Below are positions 35,142-44,675 of a stretch of DNA of 64,000 bases, piece after piece. The notes below the pieces were generated by a model, which did not search any database, had not been told where the DNA came from, and saw only the letters and a program-made list of their open reading frames with translations. The DNA is from Rathayibacter oskolensis. Its GTDB lineage: Bacteria; Actinomycetota; Actinomycetes; Actinomycetales; Microbacteriaceae. The stretch lies in assembly GCF_900177245.1 (NCBI RefSeq), contig NZ_FXBM01000002.1, positions 124,001 to 188,000 of the forward strand, written 5' to 3'. The position numbers were made by a program, and so were the translations under genes. Numbering within the stretch: the first letter of the stretch is position 1; each line of letters opens with the position of its first letter.

Positions 35142-36035
35142 TCATCCCTCGAGCGTCGCCTCGATCCCGCGCATCAGCGCGTGCTGGCGGCGCAGCTGCT
35201 CGATGGAGCGCCACGGGTCGCGGTCGCCCTCGTACTCGCTCGACAGGTAGCCGGTGTAGCCGCCGTCGTGCAGAGCCTGCAGCACCGGCCGCCACGGGAT
35301 GTTCTGGTCGACGAGCTCGTCGTCGATGTCGTGGAACTTGGCCTGGACGAACACGACGTGGTCGATCACGTCGAGCAGGTCTCGCGGATCCACTCCGATG
35401 CCGTCGAGGAACGCCGGCCGTGTCTCGCGGGTCTCGCCGGGGCGGAGGGGGATCGGCCGGTCCTGGAAGATGCCGGTGTCGATCAGCAAGCCGAAGTGCT
35501 TCGTGCCGGTGCGCTCGATGAAGGCGAGGTAGTCGTCGACGACGGGGTGCTTGATGGGCGTCGGCGAGTGGATCTCGGGGCAGATGACGACGTCGAGCTC
35601 CTCGGCGGTCGAGAGGCTGCGCTCGACGACCTCGGTCCAGATCGGGTGCGGCACGAGGTCGCTCGAGACGACCCCGATCTTCGGCCGCACGAAGCGGAAG
35701 CCGAGCTGCGAGGCGAGCCGCAGGTCGCGGGTGAGGATCGCGGTCCCCTCCTCGACCGTCATGTCCCGGTCGCGGTGGAGGCGGGTGTCGATCCACGAGC
35801 CGTAGTTGGTCGGCTCGAGCCGGTGCCGCTCGAGGGAGGCGAACCACGCGTCGATCCACGCGGTGGTCGGCCCCGGGTAGCCGGGCACGTGGCCCTCGCC
35901 GAGGATCTCGACGCCGGTCGCACCGAGATCGGCGACGATGCTCAGCGCCTCCTCGAGACCGAGGACGGTGCCGTAGTCGCCCATGAAGCTGTAGAGGGAC
36001 ACTCCGTACTTGAAGCCGCTGGTTGAAGCGCTCAT
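35142..36035 (-). CDS. Deglycosidase alpha-like TIM barrel, set 4
   Basis: 297 aa, shorter than alpha 1 and 2. Ligand positions: E154 and H156 (CPEIHSPT), D186 (LLIDTG) and E267 (LSSEYEG). The position equivalent to the third ligand His of sets 1, 2 and 5 is Q231 (VFVQAKFHD), giving an E-D-Q-E set as in hydroxypyruvate isomerase. ATGA overlap with beta 4 upstream. It could be a C-C deglycosidase with altered metal geometry, or an isomerase that kept a beta partner. Confidence 0.8.
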   Translation of the reverse strand: MSASTSGFKYGVSLYSFMGDYGTVLGLEEALSIVADLGATGVEILGEGHVPGYPGPTTAWIDAWFASLERHRLEPTNYGSWIDTRLHRDRDMTVEEGTAILTRDLRLASQLGFRFVRPKIGVVSSDLVPHPIWTEVVERSLSTAEELDVVICPEIHSPTPIKHPVVDDYLAFIERTGTKHFGLLIDTGIFQDRPIPLRPGETRETRPAFLDGIGVDPRDLLDVIDHVVFVQAKFHDIDDELVDQNIPWRPVLQALHDGGYTGYLSSEYEGDRDPWRSIEQLRRQHALMRGIEATLEG

Positions 36036-36439
36036 CGGACGATCGTCACCTTCCTGGTGCTGCGGTACCGCGACGGCTGGTGCTCGATCGGGATGTAGGA
36101 GGCGCGGAGCAGCAGCTCGACCTCGACCTCGTGGACTCCCGGGGCGAGGCCGCCGGGATGCGGGACGGTGACGACTCCCGGTTCCTCGAGCTGCCAGCGC
36201 AGGCCGTCGCTCAGCCGCAGCTCGTCGATGCCGATGTCGCGGCCGTCGAAGCGCCAGAGCGGGGTGTCGTGGTCGACGTCGACGACATCGTCGACGCGCA
36301 CCGAGACTCCGTCGATGAGGCTCGCGGCCAGCCCCCGGTACGAGGGCATGCGCAGGTGCAGCCGGAAGCCGGTCACCTCGTCGCCCTCGCGGACGTTCGT
36401 GAAGCCCTGCGATTGGATGAGCTCTCTCTCCAGGAACAT
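36032..36439 (-). CDS. Deglycosidase beta-subunit-like protein, set 4
   Basis: 135 aa. The hallmark motif is PSYR (residues 32-35) instead of PWYR. The order of strands, the IDELRLSDGLRWQLEEPG middle and the C-terminal LLLRASYIPIEHQPSRY are as in the other beta proteins. CTGGAGAGA precedes the ATG. It is first gene of the beta 4-alpha 4 operon, with a TGTC-N7-GACA site about 50 bp upstream that also occurs before the fusion gene and ThuA. Confidence 0.78.
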   Translation of the reverse strand: MFLERELIQSQGFTNVREGDEVTGFRLHLRMPSYRGLAASLIDGVSVRVDDVVDVDHDTPLWRFDGRDIGIDELRLSDGLRWQLEEPGVVTVPHPGGLAPGVHEVEVELLLRASYIPIEHQPSRYRSTRKVTIVR

Positions 36440-36484
36440 CGTCGTCCTCTCCGTCGAGTCGTGCTGCGGCTCGTGCCGTAGTTG

Positions 36485-36499
36485 TGTCGAATTCAGACA
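36485..36499. promoter_or_regulatory. TGTC-N7-GACA site upstream of set 4
   Basis: TGTCGAATTCAGACA is an inverted repeat (TGTC/GACA). Its reverse complement shares 14 consecutive bases, TGTCTGAATTCGAC, with 48901-48914 in the divergent promoter of the fusion and ThuA genes. A common regulator is likely. Confidence 0.55.
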
Positions 36500-36634
36500 A
36501 CACTATGTCGTGAAGAAACAGAAGCGAAGGGGGCGCATCCATCTCGGCGAAGCGCGGCATCACCGATCACGTCTTCGCAGGCGCCGCACCCGTGACCAGG
36601 ATGGAGGGAGCCCAGCTCGACCGGAGGATCGCCG

Positions 36635-37825
36635 ATGATCACCACGCCCACTCGCCGCGCCGTCGTCGTCGGCTACGCCAGGACCCCGTTCGCGCGGTAC
36701 CTGGGCCGGTTCGCCTCCCTCCCCGCCACCGCCCTCGGCACGCACGCCGTCACGGCGGCGCTGTCGCGCTCGGGGGTCTCGCCCGACGACATCGAGGTCG
36801 TGCTGATGGGCCAGGTGCTGCAGGCCGGCGCCGGCCAGAATCCGGCACGGCAGACCGCCCGGGGTGCCGGGATCCCGCTGCACGTGCCGGCGATGACGCT
36901 CAACGCCGTCTGCCTCTCGGGCTCGGAGGCGGTGGCCGACGCCGCCCGCCGCATCGTCCTCGGCGAGATCGACGTCGCGGTGGCCGGTGGGCAGGAGTCG
37001 ATGTCGCTCGCGCCCCATGTGTGGCCCGACTCCCGGCGCGGACGGCGTTTCGGCGAGGTGGTGATGCTCGACACGATGGAGCACGACGGGCTGAGCGACG
37101 CGTTCGAGCACCGCTCGATGGGCGCCTCCACCGAGGAGGAGAACGGCCGGCTCGGCCTGGGACGCGCCGAGCAGGACTCGTTCGCCGCCTCCTCCCACGC
37201 TCGAGCGGCAGCGTCGGCCGAGGTGCTGGCCGAGGAGATCGAGCCGGTCGCCACGACGGGACGCGACGCCTCCGTCGTGTCGGCCGACGACGGCGTGCGG
37301 CCCGAGACGACCGCGACCGTGCTCGCCGCGCTCCGCCCGGCCTTCGCTGCCGACGGCACGATCACGGCCGGCAACTCGTCGCAGATCACCGACGGCGCCG
37401 CGGCGCTCGTGCTGATGGAGGAGGCGCAGGCGCAGCGCCGCGGCCTCCGCCCGCTCGCGCGCATCGAGGCGGCCGCGATGGTCGCCGGGCCGGGGCTGAC
37501 GCTGCACTCGCAGCCGTCGGCCGCGATCCTCCGGGCGCTCGAGCGGACCCCGTGGGGCGCCTCCGATCTCGCGGCCGTCGAGATCAACGAGGCGTTCGCG
37601 GCCGTCGCCGTGCAGTCGACCGCCGATCTCGGCGTCGACCCCTCGATCGTGAACCCCCACGGAGGGGCGATCGCTCTCGGCCACCCGATCGGGGCCTCCG
37701 GAGCCCGCATCGTGGGCCACCTCGCCCGCCGCCTGGCCGCGCTCGGGCCCGGTTCGGTCGGCGCGGCAGGCATCTGCGGAGGCGGGGGCCAGGGCTCGGC
37801 TCTGATCCTCTCCGCGGTGGGCTGA
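36635..37825 (+). CDS. Thiolase (acetyl-CoA C-acetyltransferase family)
   Basis: 396 aa. Nucleophile C93 (LNAVCLSGSEA), the NEAFA loop, H in GHPIGASG and the second Cys in GICGGGGQG are all present. CCGGAGGA precedes the ATG. It sits at the head of the plus-strand aromatic genes, next to the IclR regulator. A second thiolase (pcaF) ends the operon, so this one may serve side-chain beta-oxidation of phenylpropanoids. That is inference. Confidence 0.9.
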   Translation: MITTPTRRAVVVGYARTPFARYLGRFASLPATALGTHAVTAALSRSGVSPDDIEVVLMGQVLQAGAGQNPARQTARGAGIPLHVPAMTLNAVCLSGSEAVADAARRIVLGEIDVAVAGGQESMSLAPHVWPDSRRGRRFGEVVMLDTMEHDGLSDAFEHRSMGASTEEENGRLGLGRAEQDSFAASSHARAAASAEVLAEEIEPVATTGRDASVVSADDGVRPETTATVLAALRPAFAADGTITAGNSSQITDGAAALVLMEEAQAQRRGLRPLARIEAAAMVAGPGLTLHSQPSAAILRALERTPWGASDLAAVEINEAFAAVAVQSTADLGVDPSIVNPHGGAIALGHPIGASGARIVGHLARRLAALGPGSVGAAGICGGGGQGSALILSAVG

Positions 37826-37828
37826 GCC

Positions 37829-38593
37829 GTGTCCGCACCCGTCTCGGTGGCGGGCCGGCTCCTGTCGATCCTCGATGTCTTCGCGGAGCCCGGCACGCGC
37901 GCGTCGCTCAGCCTGTCCGAGATCGCGCAGCGCACCGACCTGCCCGTCTCGACGACCCATCGGATGCTCGCCGAGCTCGTCGACTGGGGCGGACTCGTGC
38001 GCCGCGACGACGGCCGCTACACACTCGGGCTGCGCCTCTGGGAGCTGGGGACGCGCGTGCCCGCCACCCGCTCGCTGCGCGCGATCGCGCTGCCGTTCCT
38101 CGAGGACCTCTACGAGGCGACGCACCAGCACGTGCACCTCGCGGTGCTCGACGGCTCCGAGGCGCTCTACATCGAGAAGCTCTCGGCGCACCGCGCGGTT
38201 CCGGTGGTGTCGCGGGTGGGCGCGCGGCTGCCGCTGCACTCGACCGGCGTCGGGCTCGTCCTGCTCGCCCACGCGATGCCCGACGACCTCGACGAGTACG
38301 TCGCACGCGACCTGCCGCGATTCCTTCCGGGCACGGTCACGTCGGCTCAGGTGCTGCGGAGGCGCCTCGCCGAGATCAGGCAGAGCGGCGTCGCCCGCTC
38401 GTCGGAGGAGATGACCGCGGGCACGAGCTCGGTCGCGGCGCCGATCCGCGACCGCGCGTCCCGGGTCGTCGCCGCGCTCTCGGTCGTGACGGGCTCGGAG
38501 CCCCGCCAGGGCGATGCGCTGGAGCGCGAGGTGCGGGCCGCGGCGGCCGGGGTGAGCCGGGCGCTGGGGTACCGGCGCTCGGTGGTCGCGTGA
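37829..38593 (+). CDS. IclR-family regulator, probable regulator of the pob/pca genes
   Basis: 254 aa. N-terminal winged helix (LSLSEIAQRTDLPVSTTHRMLAELVDWG with the recognition helix VSTTHRML) and C-terminal IclR effector domain (LPLHSTGVGLVLLAHA, GTSSVAAPI). PcaR, PcaU and PobR, which control the same pathway in other bacteria, belong to this family. It lies directly before pobA, with a TTTCCA-N5-TGGAAA inverted repeat between the two. GTG start 3 bases after the thiolase stop. Confidence 0.88.
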   Translation: MSAPVSVAGRLLSILDVFAEPGTRASLSLSEIAQRTDLPVSTTHRMLAELVDWGGLVRRDDGRYTLGLRLWELGTRVPATRSLRAIALPFLEDLYEATHQHVHLAVLDGSEALYIEKLSAHRAVPVVSRVGARLPLHSTGVGLVLLAHAMPDDLDEYVARDLPRFLPGTVTSAQVLRRRLAEIRQSGVARSSEEMTAGTSSVAAPIRDRASRVVAALSVVTGSEPRQGDALEREVRAAAAGVSRALGYRRSVVA

Positions 38594-38628
38594 GCGGCAT
38601 TCCTGCCCAGAACTGTGGGGAGCCGCTT

Positions 38629-38645
38629 TTTCCACTGGATGGAAA
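38629..38645. promoter_or_regulatory. Candidate IclR-type operator before pobA
   Basis: TTTCCACTGGATGGAAA has 6-bp arms around CTGGA and also contains the smaller TCCA-C-TGGA palindrome. It lies 68 bp before the pobA start. The TGGAAA/TTTCCA halves match the IclR consensus elements but in everted order. Confidence 0.45.
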
Positions 38646-38712
38646 CGACCCGCCCCGCGATCGCACCGATGTCGAGCATGGTGATGTCCCTGTCACCGTC
38701 GCGAGGAACCCC

Positions 38713-39906
38713 GTGCCCCCACACTCCACACAGGTCGCCGTCATCGGCGCCGGGCCCGCGGGCCTCCTGCTCAGCTGGGCGCTCCGACGCGCCGGCATCG
38801 ACTCCGTCGTCCTCGAGAACCGCTCGCGCGAGTACGTGCTGTCGCGCATCCGCGCCGGTGTCCTCGAGCAGAGCTCGGTCGACGTGCTCACGGAGCTCGG
38901 CCTGGGCGAGCGGATCGCCAGCGACGGGATGCGCCACCGGGGCATCTACCTGCAGGGCCCCGACGCGAACGGCGTCAGCCGCCGCCATCACGTCGACTTC
39001 GACGAGCTCATCGGTCGCACCGTCACGGTCTACGGGCAGCAGGAGGTGGTGAAGGACCTGATCGCGGCGCACGAGGCCGAGGGCAGCGACATCCGCTACG
39101 GCGTCTCCTCCGTCGAGCTGCACGATCTCGACGGCGAGCACCCGGCGGTCACCTACCGGCACGGAGGCGAGGAGCACCGGCTCGAGGCCTCGTACGTCGT
39201 CGGCGCCGACGGCTTCCACGGCATCAGCCGACCGAGCATCCCGGCCGACGAGCGCGCCGAGCTCGACCGTGCCTACCCGTACGCCTGGCTGGGGGTCCTG
39301 GCCGACGTCGCCCCCTCGACCGACGAGCTGATCTACGCGCTGCACACCGACGGCTTCGCGATGCACTCGATGCGCAGCTCCTCGGTGTCTCGCCTCTACC
39401 TGCAGGTCGACCCCGATGACGACATCGCCGCCTGGCCCGACGAGCGCATCTGGGAGGCGCTGCAGACGCGGCTGGGCGTCGAGGGCTGGACCCTGCACGA
39501 GGGGCCGATCACCGAGAAGTCGATCACGCCGATGCGCAGCTTCGTCTCGTCGCGACTGGCCCACGGACGACTGTTCCTGGTGGGCGACGCCGGCCACATC
39601 GTGCCGCCGACCGGCGCCAAGGGGCTCAACTCGGCCATCGCCGACGTCGTCCTGCTGGTGCGGGGACTGATCGCCGCCGTCGGGGGCGATGACGCGCTGC
39701 TCGAGGGCTACGAGGCCGCCGCGCTCTCGCGGCAGTGGCGGGTGCAGCAGTTCTCGGTGTGGATGACCGAGCTGCTGCATCGACCGCCGGCGACCGTGAG
39801 CGGCGAGTTCGACTTCCACGCGCAGCTCGGACGCCTCGGGTACGTCGTCGACTCGGTGCACGCCCGGCGCTCCCTGGCCGAGCAGTACACGGGGCTCCCG
39901 CTGTGA
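38713..39906 (+). CDS. pobA: 4-hydroxybenzoate 3-monooxygenase
   Basis: 397 aa, the usual length for PobA. FAD motif GAGPAG (residues 12-17), the PHBH block RIRAGVLEQ, VVGADGFHG, and GDAGHIVPPTGAKGLN at the FAD ribityl site. It makes protocatechuate from 4-hydroxybenzoate with NAD(P)H and O2. GTG start preceded by GCGAGGAA. It is followed by pcaH with a GTGA overlap. Confidence 0.95.
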   Translation: MPPHSTQVAVIGAGPAGLLLSWALRRAGIDSVVLENRSREYVLSRIRAGVLEQSSVDVLTELGLGERIASDGMRHRGIYLQGPDANGVSRRHHVDFDELIGRTVTVYGQQEVVKDLIAAHEAEGSDIRYGVSSVELHDLDGEHPAVTYRHGGEEHRLEASYVVGADGFHGISRPSIPADERAELDRAYPYAWLGVLADVAPSTDELIYALHTDGFAMHSMRSSSVSRLYLQVDPDDDIAAWPDERIWEALQTRLGVEGWTLHEGPITEKSITPMRSFVSSRLAHGRLFLVGDAGHIVPPTGAKGLNSAIADVVLLVRGLIAAVGGDDALLEGYEAAALSRQWRVQQFSVWMTELLHRPPATVSGEFDFHAQLGRLGYVVDSVHARRSLAEQYTGLPL

Positions 39907-40694
39907 GCGCGCCGCTGAGCCGGCCGCCGCTGGGACAGGCCGAGATCTCGGAGGAGATCGCCGCCGTCCAGGAGGACGCCCGGCGCCGTGTCGTCGAGGG
40001 CGGTGCGCCCGAGCTGCACCCGCGCCGCGACTACCCGCCCTACCGGAGCACGGTGCTGCGCCATCCGACCCACGAGCTGGTGCGGGCCGATCCCGAGGAG
40101 ATCGAGCTCACCTCGCCCGCCTTCGGCCACACCGACGTCGACGAGTACGAGAGCGACCTCACCGTCCAGCACGCCGGCGAGCCGCTCGGCGAGCGCATCA
40201 CCGTCTCGGGCCGGGTGCTCGACGGAGACGGTCGCCCCGTTGCCGGGCAGCTGGTCGAGCTGTGGCAGGCGAACGCGTCCGGCCGCTACGTGCACAAGCG
40301 CGACCAGCACCCGGCCCCGCTCGACCCCAACTTCACCGGTGTCGGGAGGCTCATCACGGGCGCCGACGGCGGCTACCGATTCACCACGATCAAGCCGGGC
40401 GCCTACCCGTGGCGCAACCACCGCAACGCGTGGCGCCCCGCGCACATCCACTTCTCGTTCTTCGGCACCGCATTCACCCAGCGCCTGATCACGCAGATGT
40501 ACTTCCCTGGAGACCCGCTGTTCGCGCTCGACCCGATCCTGCAGTCGATCGCCGACCCCGCCGCCCGCGAGCGGCTCGTCGGCGCCTACGACCACGACAG
40601 CAGCACCCCCGAGTTCTCGCTCGGCTACCGCTGGGACGTCGTGCTCACCGGATCGCGGTCGACGCCGCTCGAGGGGGAGGAAGAGCATGTCTGA
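39903..40694 (+). CDS. pcaH: Protocatechuate 3,4-dioxygenase beta subunit
   Basis: 263 aa. The non-haem Fe(III) ligands are visible: Y129 (SGRYVHKRD), Y168 (PGAYPWRN), H181 and H183 (RPAHIHF). It carries out intradiol cleavage of protocatechuate to 3-carboxy-cis,cis-muconate with PcaG. Coupled to pobA upstream and overlapping pcaG by 8 bases downstream. Confidence 0.96.
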   Translation: MSAPLSRPPLGQAEISEEIAAVQEDARRRVVEGGAPELHPRRDYPPYRSTVLRHPTHELVRADPEEIELTSPAFGHTDVDEYESDLTVQHAGEPLGERITVSGRVLDGDGRPVAGQLVELWQANASGRYVHKRDQHPAPLDPNFTGVGRLITGADGGYRFTTIKPGAYPWRNHRNAWRPAHIHFSFFGTAFTQRLITQMYFPGDPLFALDPILQSIADPAARERLVGAYDHDSSTPEFSLGYRWDVVLTGSRSTPLEGEEEHV

Positions 40695-41265
40695 GCCGCG
40701 CGCCACGGCGCAGACGCCGTCGCAGACGGTCGGCCCGTTCTTCGGCTACGCGCTGCCCTACGACGGGGGCCCCGAGCTGGTCGCGCCGTCGCACCCGGCG
40801 GCCATCCGCCTCCGCGGCACGATCACCGACGGGGCAGGCGATCCCGTGCCCGACGCTATCGTCGAGATCTGGCAGCGCGACGCCGAGGGTCGCGTGCCGA
40901 CTGCGCGGGGGAGCCTGCTGCGCGACGGCATCGCCTTCACGGGATTCGGACGCACCGCCACCACGCGCTCCGGTGAGTACGCCTTCACCACGGTGCGCCC
41001 GGGAGCCCCCGACGGCGCGGAACCGTTCGTCGTCGTCACGGTCTTCGCGCGCGGCGTCACCCACCACCTGAGCACCCGCGCCTACTTCGCTGGCGACGAC
41101 TCCACCGACCGCCTGCTGCGCTCGCTCGATCCGGTGCGTCGGCGCACCCTGCTCGTCGTCGACGAGGGCGACGCGACGGGGCTGCCTGTCGTCCGGTTCG
41201 ACATCCGGCTGCAGGGCGAGGGCGAGACCGTCTTCCTCGACCTCTCGGGAGGACTCGATGGCTGA
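40687..41265 (+). CDS. pcaG: Protocatechuate 3,4-dioxygenase alpha subunit
   Basis: 192 aa with the N-terminal QTVGPFFGYALPYDGG block and the intradiol-dioxygenase beta sandwich (GTITDGAGDPVPDAIVEIWQ). It lacks the Fe ligands, as expected of the alpha subunit. Overlaps both neighbours. Confidence 0.95.
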   Translation: MSEPRATAQTPSQTVGPFFGYALPYDGGPELVAPSHPAAIRLRGTITDGAGDPVPDAIVEIWQRDAEGRVPTARGSLLRDGIAFTGFGRTATTRSGEYAFTTVRPGAPDGAEPFVVVTVFARGVTHHLSTRAYFAGDDSTDRLLRSLDPVRRRTLLVVDEGDATGLPVVRFDIRLQGEGETVFLDLSGGLDG

Positions 41266-42691
41266 GCGGAGGAGCCTCGTCGACCCACTCGCCTCGCCGT
41301 CGATCCGCGAGGCGACCGGGGACGAGGCGCTGCTCGGGGCGATGATCGACGCCGAGCTGGCACTCGCCGCCGCTCTCGCCGACGAGGGCGTCGTCGACGT
41401 CGACCTCGCCCCGCACGCCGGGGCGATCCGAGCCGCCGTGCTCGCGCAGCTCGACGCGATCGCCGACGAGGCCCGCGCGGGAGGCAACCCCGTGATCCCG
41501 CTCGTGCCGCGCCTCCGGAACGCCGCCGATGCGCTGGTACCGGGGTCGGGCTCCACGCTCCACCTCGGTGCGACCAGCCAGGACATCGTCGACACCGCGA
41601 CGATGATCCGCGCGGCGGCCGTGCTCGAGCGGATCGACGCCGAGCTGGTCCGGCTGGGCCACTCCCTCGCCGAGCTCGCCGATCGGCACCGGGGCACGCC
41701 CACGGTCGGCCGCACGCTCGGCCAGCACGCGGCCCCCACGGTGTTCGGTGCGGTCGCCGCCTCGAGGCTGGGCGGTGTGACCTCGGCGCTCGCCGCGGTC
41801 CGCCGCGCTCGGACATCGCTTCCCGCACAGCTCGGCGGGGCCGTCGGCACCCTCGCGACGCTGGTCGCCGTCGTCGGCCAGCGCTCGGGGCAGTCAGGCG
41901 CCCTCGAATGCACCCTGCGGGTCGTCGACGGATTCGCCGCCCGCGTGGGCCTGCGCGCCCGCGCCGTCTGGCACACCGACCGCACGCCCGTCGTCGAGCT
42001 GGCCTCGGCGCTCGGACTCGCCGCCGGAGCCGCGGGCGCCGTCGCGCTCGACGTCACCGTGCTCGCCCGCACCGAGACCGGCGAGCTCACCGAGAGTCTC
42101 GGCGAGGGCGAGGGCGGTTCGTCGGCGATGCCGCACAAGCGCAATCCGATCGGCGCCGTGCTGGTCGTCGCCGCCGCCCGGCAGGCTCCCGGACTCGTCG
42201 GCGCGCTCTTCTCGGCGCTCGCCGCCGAGGACCAGCGCCCCAGCGGCTCCTGGCACGCCGAGTGGCGCCCGCTGCAGCAGCTGCAGGAGTCGGCGCTCGC
42301 CGCGGTCACCGGTGCCGCCGACCTCGCCGGGTCGCTCGAGGTGCACGTCGAGACGATGCGCGAGCAGCTCGTCTCGGGCGACGGCTCCGCCTTCAGCGAG
42401 GACGTGGCGGTCCTGCTCGGCGAGCATCTCGGCCGTCCGGAGGCGTTCGCGCTGCTCGCTCGGGCGTCCCACGAGAGCACCGCCACCGGTCGGCCCCTGC
42501 GCGTCGTGGTCTCGGGCATGATCGGCTCTCTGGGCGACGACTCCCTGCAGGAGCGCGTCGCGCGCGCCTTCGAGCCCTCGGCCTCGCCGGGAGTGGCCGG
42601 CGCGTGGATCGACGCGGCGGTCGCGCGGTTCGCCGCGGTGCGCGGCTCCGGCGCTCCCTCCGCGGGCTCCGACCGGGAGGCCGCCTCATGA
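41258..42691 (+). CDS. pcaB: 3-carboxy-cis,cis-muconate cycloisomerase
   Basis: 477 aa fumarase/aspartase-superfamily protein with the signature GGSSAMPHKRNP and the N-terminal TGDEALLGAMIDAELALA segment. It converts 3-carboxy-cis,cis-muconate to 4-carboxymuconolactone. Overlaps pcaG by 8 bases and pcaL by ATGA. Confidence 0.95.
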   Translation: MAERRSLVDPLASPSIREATGDEALLGAMIDAELALAAALADEGVVDVDLAPHAGAIRAAVLAQLDAIADEARAGGNPVIPLVPRLRNAADALVPGSGSTLHLGATSQDIVDTATMIRAAAVLERIDAELVRLGHSLAELADRHRGTPTVGRTLGQHAAPTVFGAVAASRLGGVTSALAAVRRARTSLPAQLGGAVGTLATLVAVVGQRSGQSGALECTLRVVDGFAARVGLRARAVWHTDRTPVVELASALGLAAGAAGAVALDVTVLARTETGELTESLGEGEGGSSAMPHKRNPIGAVLVVAAARQAPGLVGALFSALAAEDQRPSGSWHAEWRPLQQLQESALAAVTGAADLAGSLEVHVETMREQLVSGDGSAFSEDVAVLLGEHLGRPEAFALLARASHESTATGRPLRVVVSGMIGSLGDDSLQERVARAFEPSASPGVAGAWIDAAVARFAAVRGSGAPSAGSDREAAS

Positions 42692-43878
42692 CCGTCCCCG
42701 TGCTCGCCGGACTCACGACCGCGACGACCTCGTCCCGGGCCGACACCCCTCTGCTGGTGCTCGGCCCCTCACTCGGCACCACCACCCGGTTGTGGGAGGC
42801 GTGCCTGCCCGAGCTGGCGCGCTCGTTCCGAGTGCTGCGCTTCGACCTCCCCGGGCACGGGCGCAGCCCCGCCGCCTCCGAACCTTTCACGATCGACGAG
42901 CTGGCGCAGGCGGTGCTCGTCCTCGTCGACGCGGCCGGGGGCGGCGCCTTCCACTACGCGGGCATCTCGCTGGGCGGCGCGATCGGCCTGCAGCTCGCGG
43001 CCGACGCTCCCGAGCGGCTCGCCTCCCTCACCGTCGTCTGCTCGGCGCCCCGGATCGGCACTCCCGACGGCTGGGCCGAGCGGGCCGAGCGCGCCCGCCG
43101 CGGGGGCACCGCCTCCCTGGTCACGCTCAGCGCCGAGCGGTGGTTCGCGCCCGACTTCGTGCGCCTCGCCCCCGACACCGTCGGTGCCGCGCTGGGCGAG
43201 CTGGTCGATGTCGACGACGAGTCCTACGCGCTGTGCTGCGAGGCGCTCGCGGGCCCGGGGGAGCGGACGGTCACGAGCGAGGTCCTGCTCGTCGCCGGCG
43301 CGGTCGACGCCGCGATGCCGCTCGAGAGCGTGCGCGAGCAGGCCGAGGCGATGCCCCGCGCCCGCGTCGAGGTGCTCGACGGAGTCGCGCACCTGCCCGG
43401 CTACGAGGCGCCCGCACGACTGGCCGCGATCGTCGCGCGCCACGCCTCCGCGGGCACGTCGACCCGCCGGGCCGTGCTCGGCGACGCGCACGTCGCCGCC
43501 GCCGCAGCGCGCGTCACGCCCGAGACCGCCGACTTCCAGGAGTTCCTCACGCGCTACGCCTGGGGTGAGGTGTGGACGAGGCCCGGTCTCGCCCGACGCG
43601 AGCGCAGCATGATCACCCTCGCTGCGCTGGTGGCGCTGCGCGCCGAGGATGAGATCCCGATGCACCTGCGCGGTGCGCTGCGCAACGGCGTCACCCGCGC
43701 CGAGCTCTCGGAGGTGCTGCTGCACACCGCGCTCTACGCGGGGCTGCCGGCCGCCAACTCCGCGTTCGCGCGCCTCCGCGAGGTGCTGGCCGAGCTCGGC
43801 GGCACCGACTCCGGCGCCACCGACCCCGGCGGCACCGACCCCACGACCACGAACGACGAAGCAGAGGACCGACGATGA
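42688..43878 (+). CDS. pcaL: Fused 3-oxoadipate enol-lactonase / 4-carboxymuconolactone decarboxylase
   Basis: 396 aa, two domains. Residues 1 to about 250 are an alpha/beta hydrolase (nucleophile S94 in GISLGG, His in GVAHLPGY), the PcaD activity. Residues from about 270 on are a carboxymuconolactone decarboxylase ([21 protein letters not shown]...HLRGALRNG), the PcaC activity. Such PcaD-PcaC fusions are typical of actinobacteria. A glycine/threonine/aspartate-rich tail follows. Confidence 0.95.
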   Translation: MTVPVLAGLTTATTSSRADTPLLVLGPSLGTTTRLWEACLPELARSFRVLRFDLPGHGRSPAASEPFTIDELAQAVLVLVDAAGGGAFHYAGISLGGAIGLQLAADAPERLASLTVVCSAPRIGTPDGWAERAERARRGGTASLVTLSAERWFAPDFVRLAPDTVGAALGELVDVDDESYALCCEALAGPGERTVTSEVLLVAGAVDAAMPLESVREQAEAMPRARVEVLDGVAHLPGYEAPARLAAIVARHASAGTSTRRAVLGDAHVAAAAARVTPETADFQEFLTRYAWGEVWTRPGLARRERSMITLAALVALRAEDEIPMHLRGALRNGVTRAELSEVLLHTALYAGLPAANSAFARLREVLAELGGTDSGATDPGGTDPTTTNDEAEDRR

Positions 43879-44675
43879 CGGTGGACAAGAGCCGAGCGAG
43901 CGCGGCGGTCGCCGTCGCGGACATCCCCGACGGAGCCTCGATCGCGGTGGGCGGCTTCGGCCTGGTCGGCGTGCCGATCGTGCTGATCCGCGCGCTCCTC
44001 GCCCAGGGCACGACGGGCCTGTCGGTGGTCTCGAACAACTGCGGGGTCGACGGCTGGGGTCTCGGCGAGCTGCTCGCAGCGGGCCGGATCGACCGCGTCA
44101 CCGCCTCCTACATCGGCGAGAACAAGGACTTCGCGCGCCGCTACCTCGGCGGCGAACTGGAGGTCGAGCTGACCCCTCAGGGCACGCTCGCCGAGCGGCT
44201 GCGCGCCGGTGGCAGCGGCATCCCCGCCTTCTTTACCGCCAGCGGCGTCGGCACGATGGTCGCCGAGGGCGGGCTCCCCTGGCGCTACGGCGCCGACGGC
44301 AGTGTCGTCGTGCGGAGCGACCCCAAGGAGGTACGCGTCTTCGAGTCGCTCGGGAAGCCCGCGCAGTACGTGCTCGAGGAGGCGATAGTCACCGACTTCG
44401 CGTTCGTGCGCGCCGCTCGTGGCGACCGCCACGGCAACCTCGTCTTCGCGAGGTCGGCACGCAACTTCAACCCGCCGGCTGCGATGGCGGGGCGCATCAC
44501 GATCGCCGAGGTCGACGAGCTCGTCGAGCCGGGCGTGCTCGATCCCGACGACATCCACCTGCCGGGCATCTACGTCGACCGCATCGTCGAGCTCTCGGCC
44601 GACGAGGCCGCCGACCTGCCGATCGAGAAGCGCACCGTGAGGCCCCGCGCCTCGCGAGAGGAGGTTCGCGCATGA
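43875..44675 (+). CDS. pcaI: 3-oxoadipate CoA-transferase subunit A
   Basis: 266 aa class I CoA-transferase alpha subunit with the GGFG oxyanion motif ([13 protein letters not shown]), [12 protein letters not shown], and a CoA-transferase end block ([20 protein letters not shown]). It activates 3-oxoadipate with succinyl-CoA as donor, with PcaJ. ATGA overlaps on both sides. Confidence 0.94.
   Translation: MTVDKSRASAAVAVADIPDGASIAVGGFGLVGVPIVLIRALLAQGTTGLSVVSNNCGVDGWGLGELLAAGRIDRVTASYIGENKDFARRYLGGELEVELTPQGTLAERLRAGGSGIPAFFTASGVGTMVAEGGLPWRYGADGSVVVRSDPKEVRVFESLGKPAQYVLEEAIVTDFAFVRAARGDRHGNLVFARSARNFNPPAAMAGRITIAEVDELVEPGVLDPDDIHLPGIYVDRIVELSADEAADLPIEKRTVRPRASREEVRA

Noticed and set aside
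36592-39906. A 1104-aa plus-strand frame
   Set aside because: Only its last third (pobA) is real; the rest is an out-of-frame shadow of the thiolase and IclR genes.
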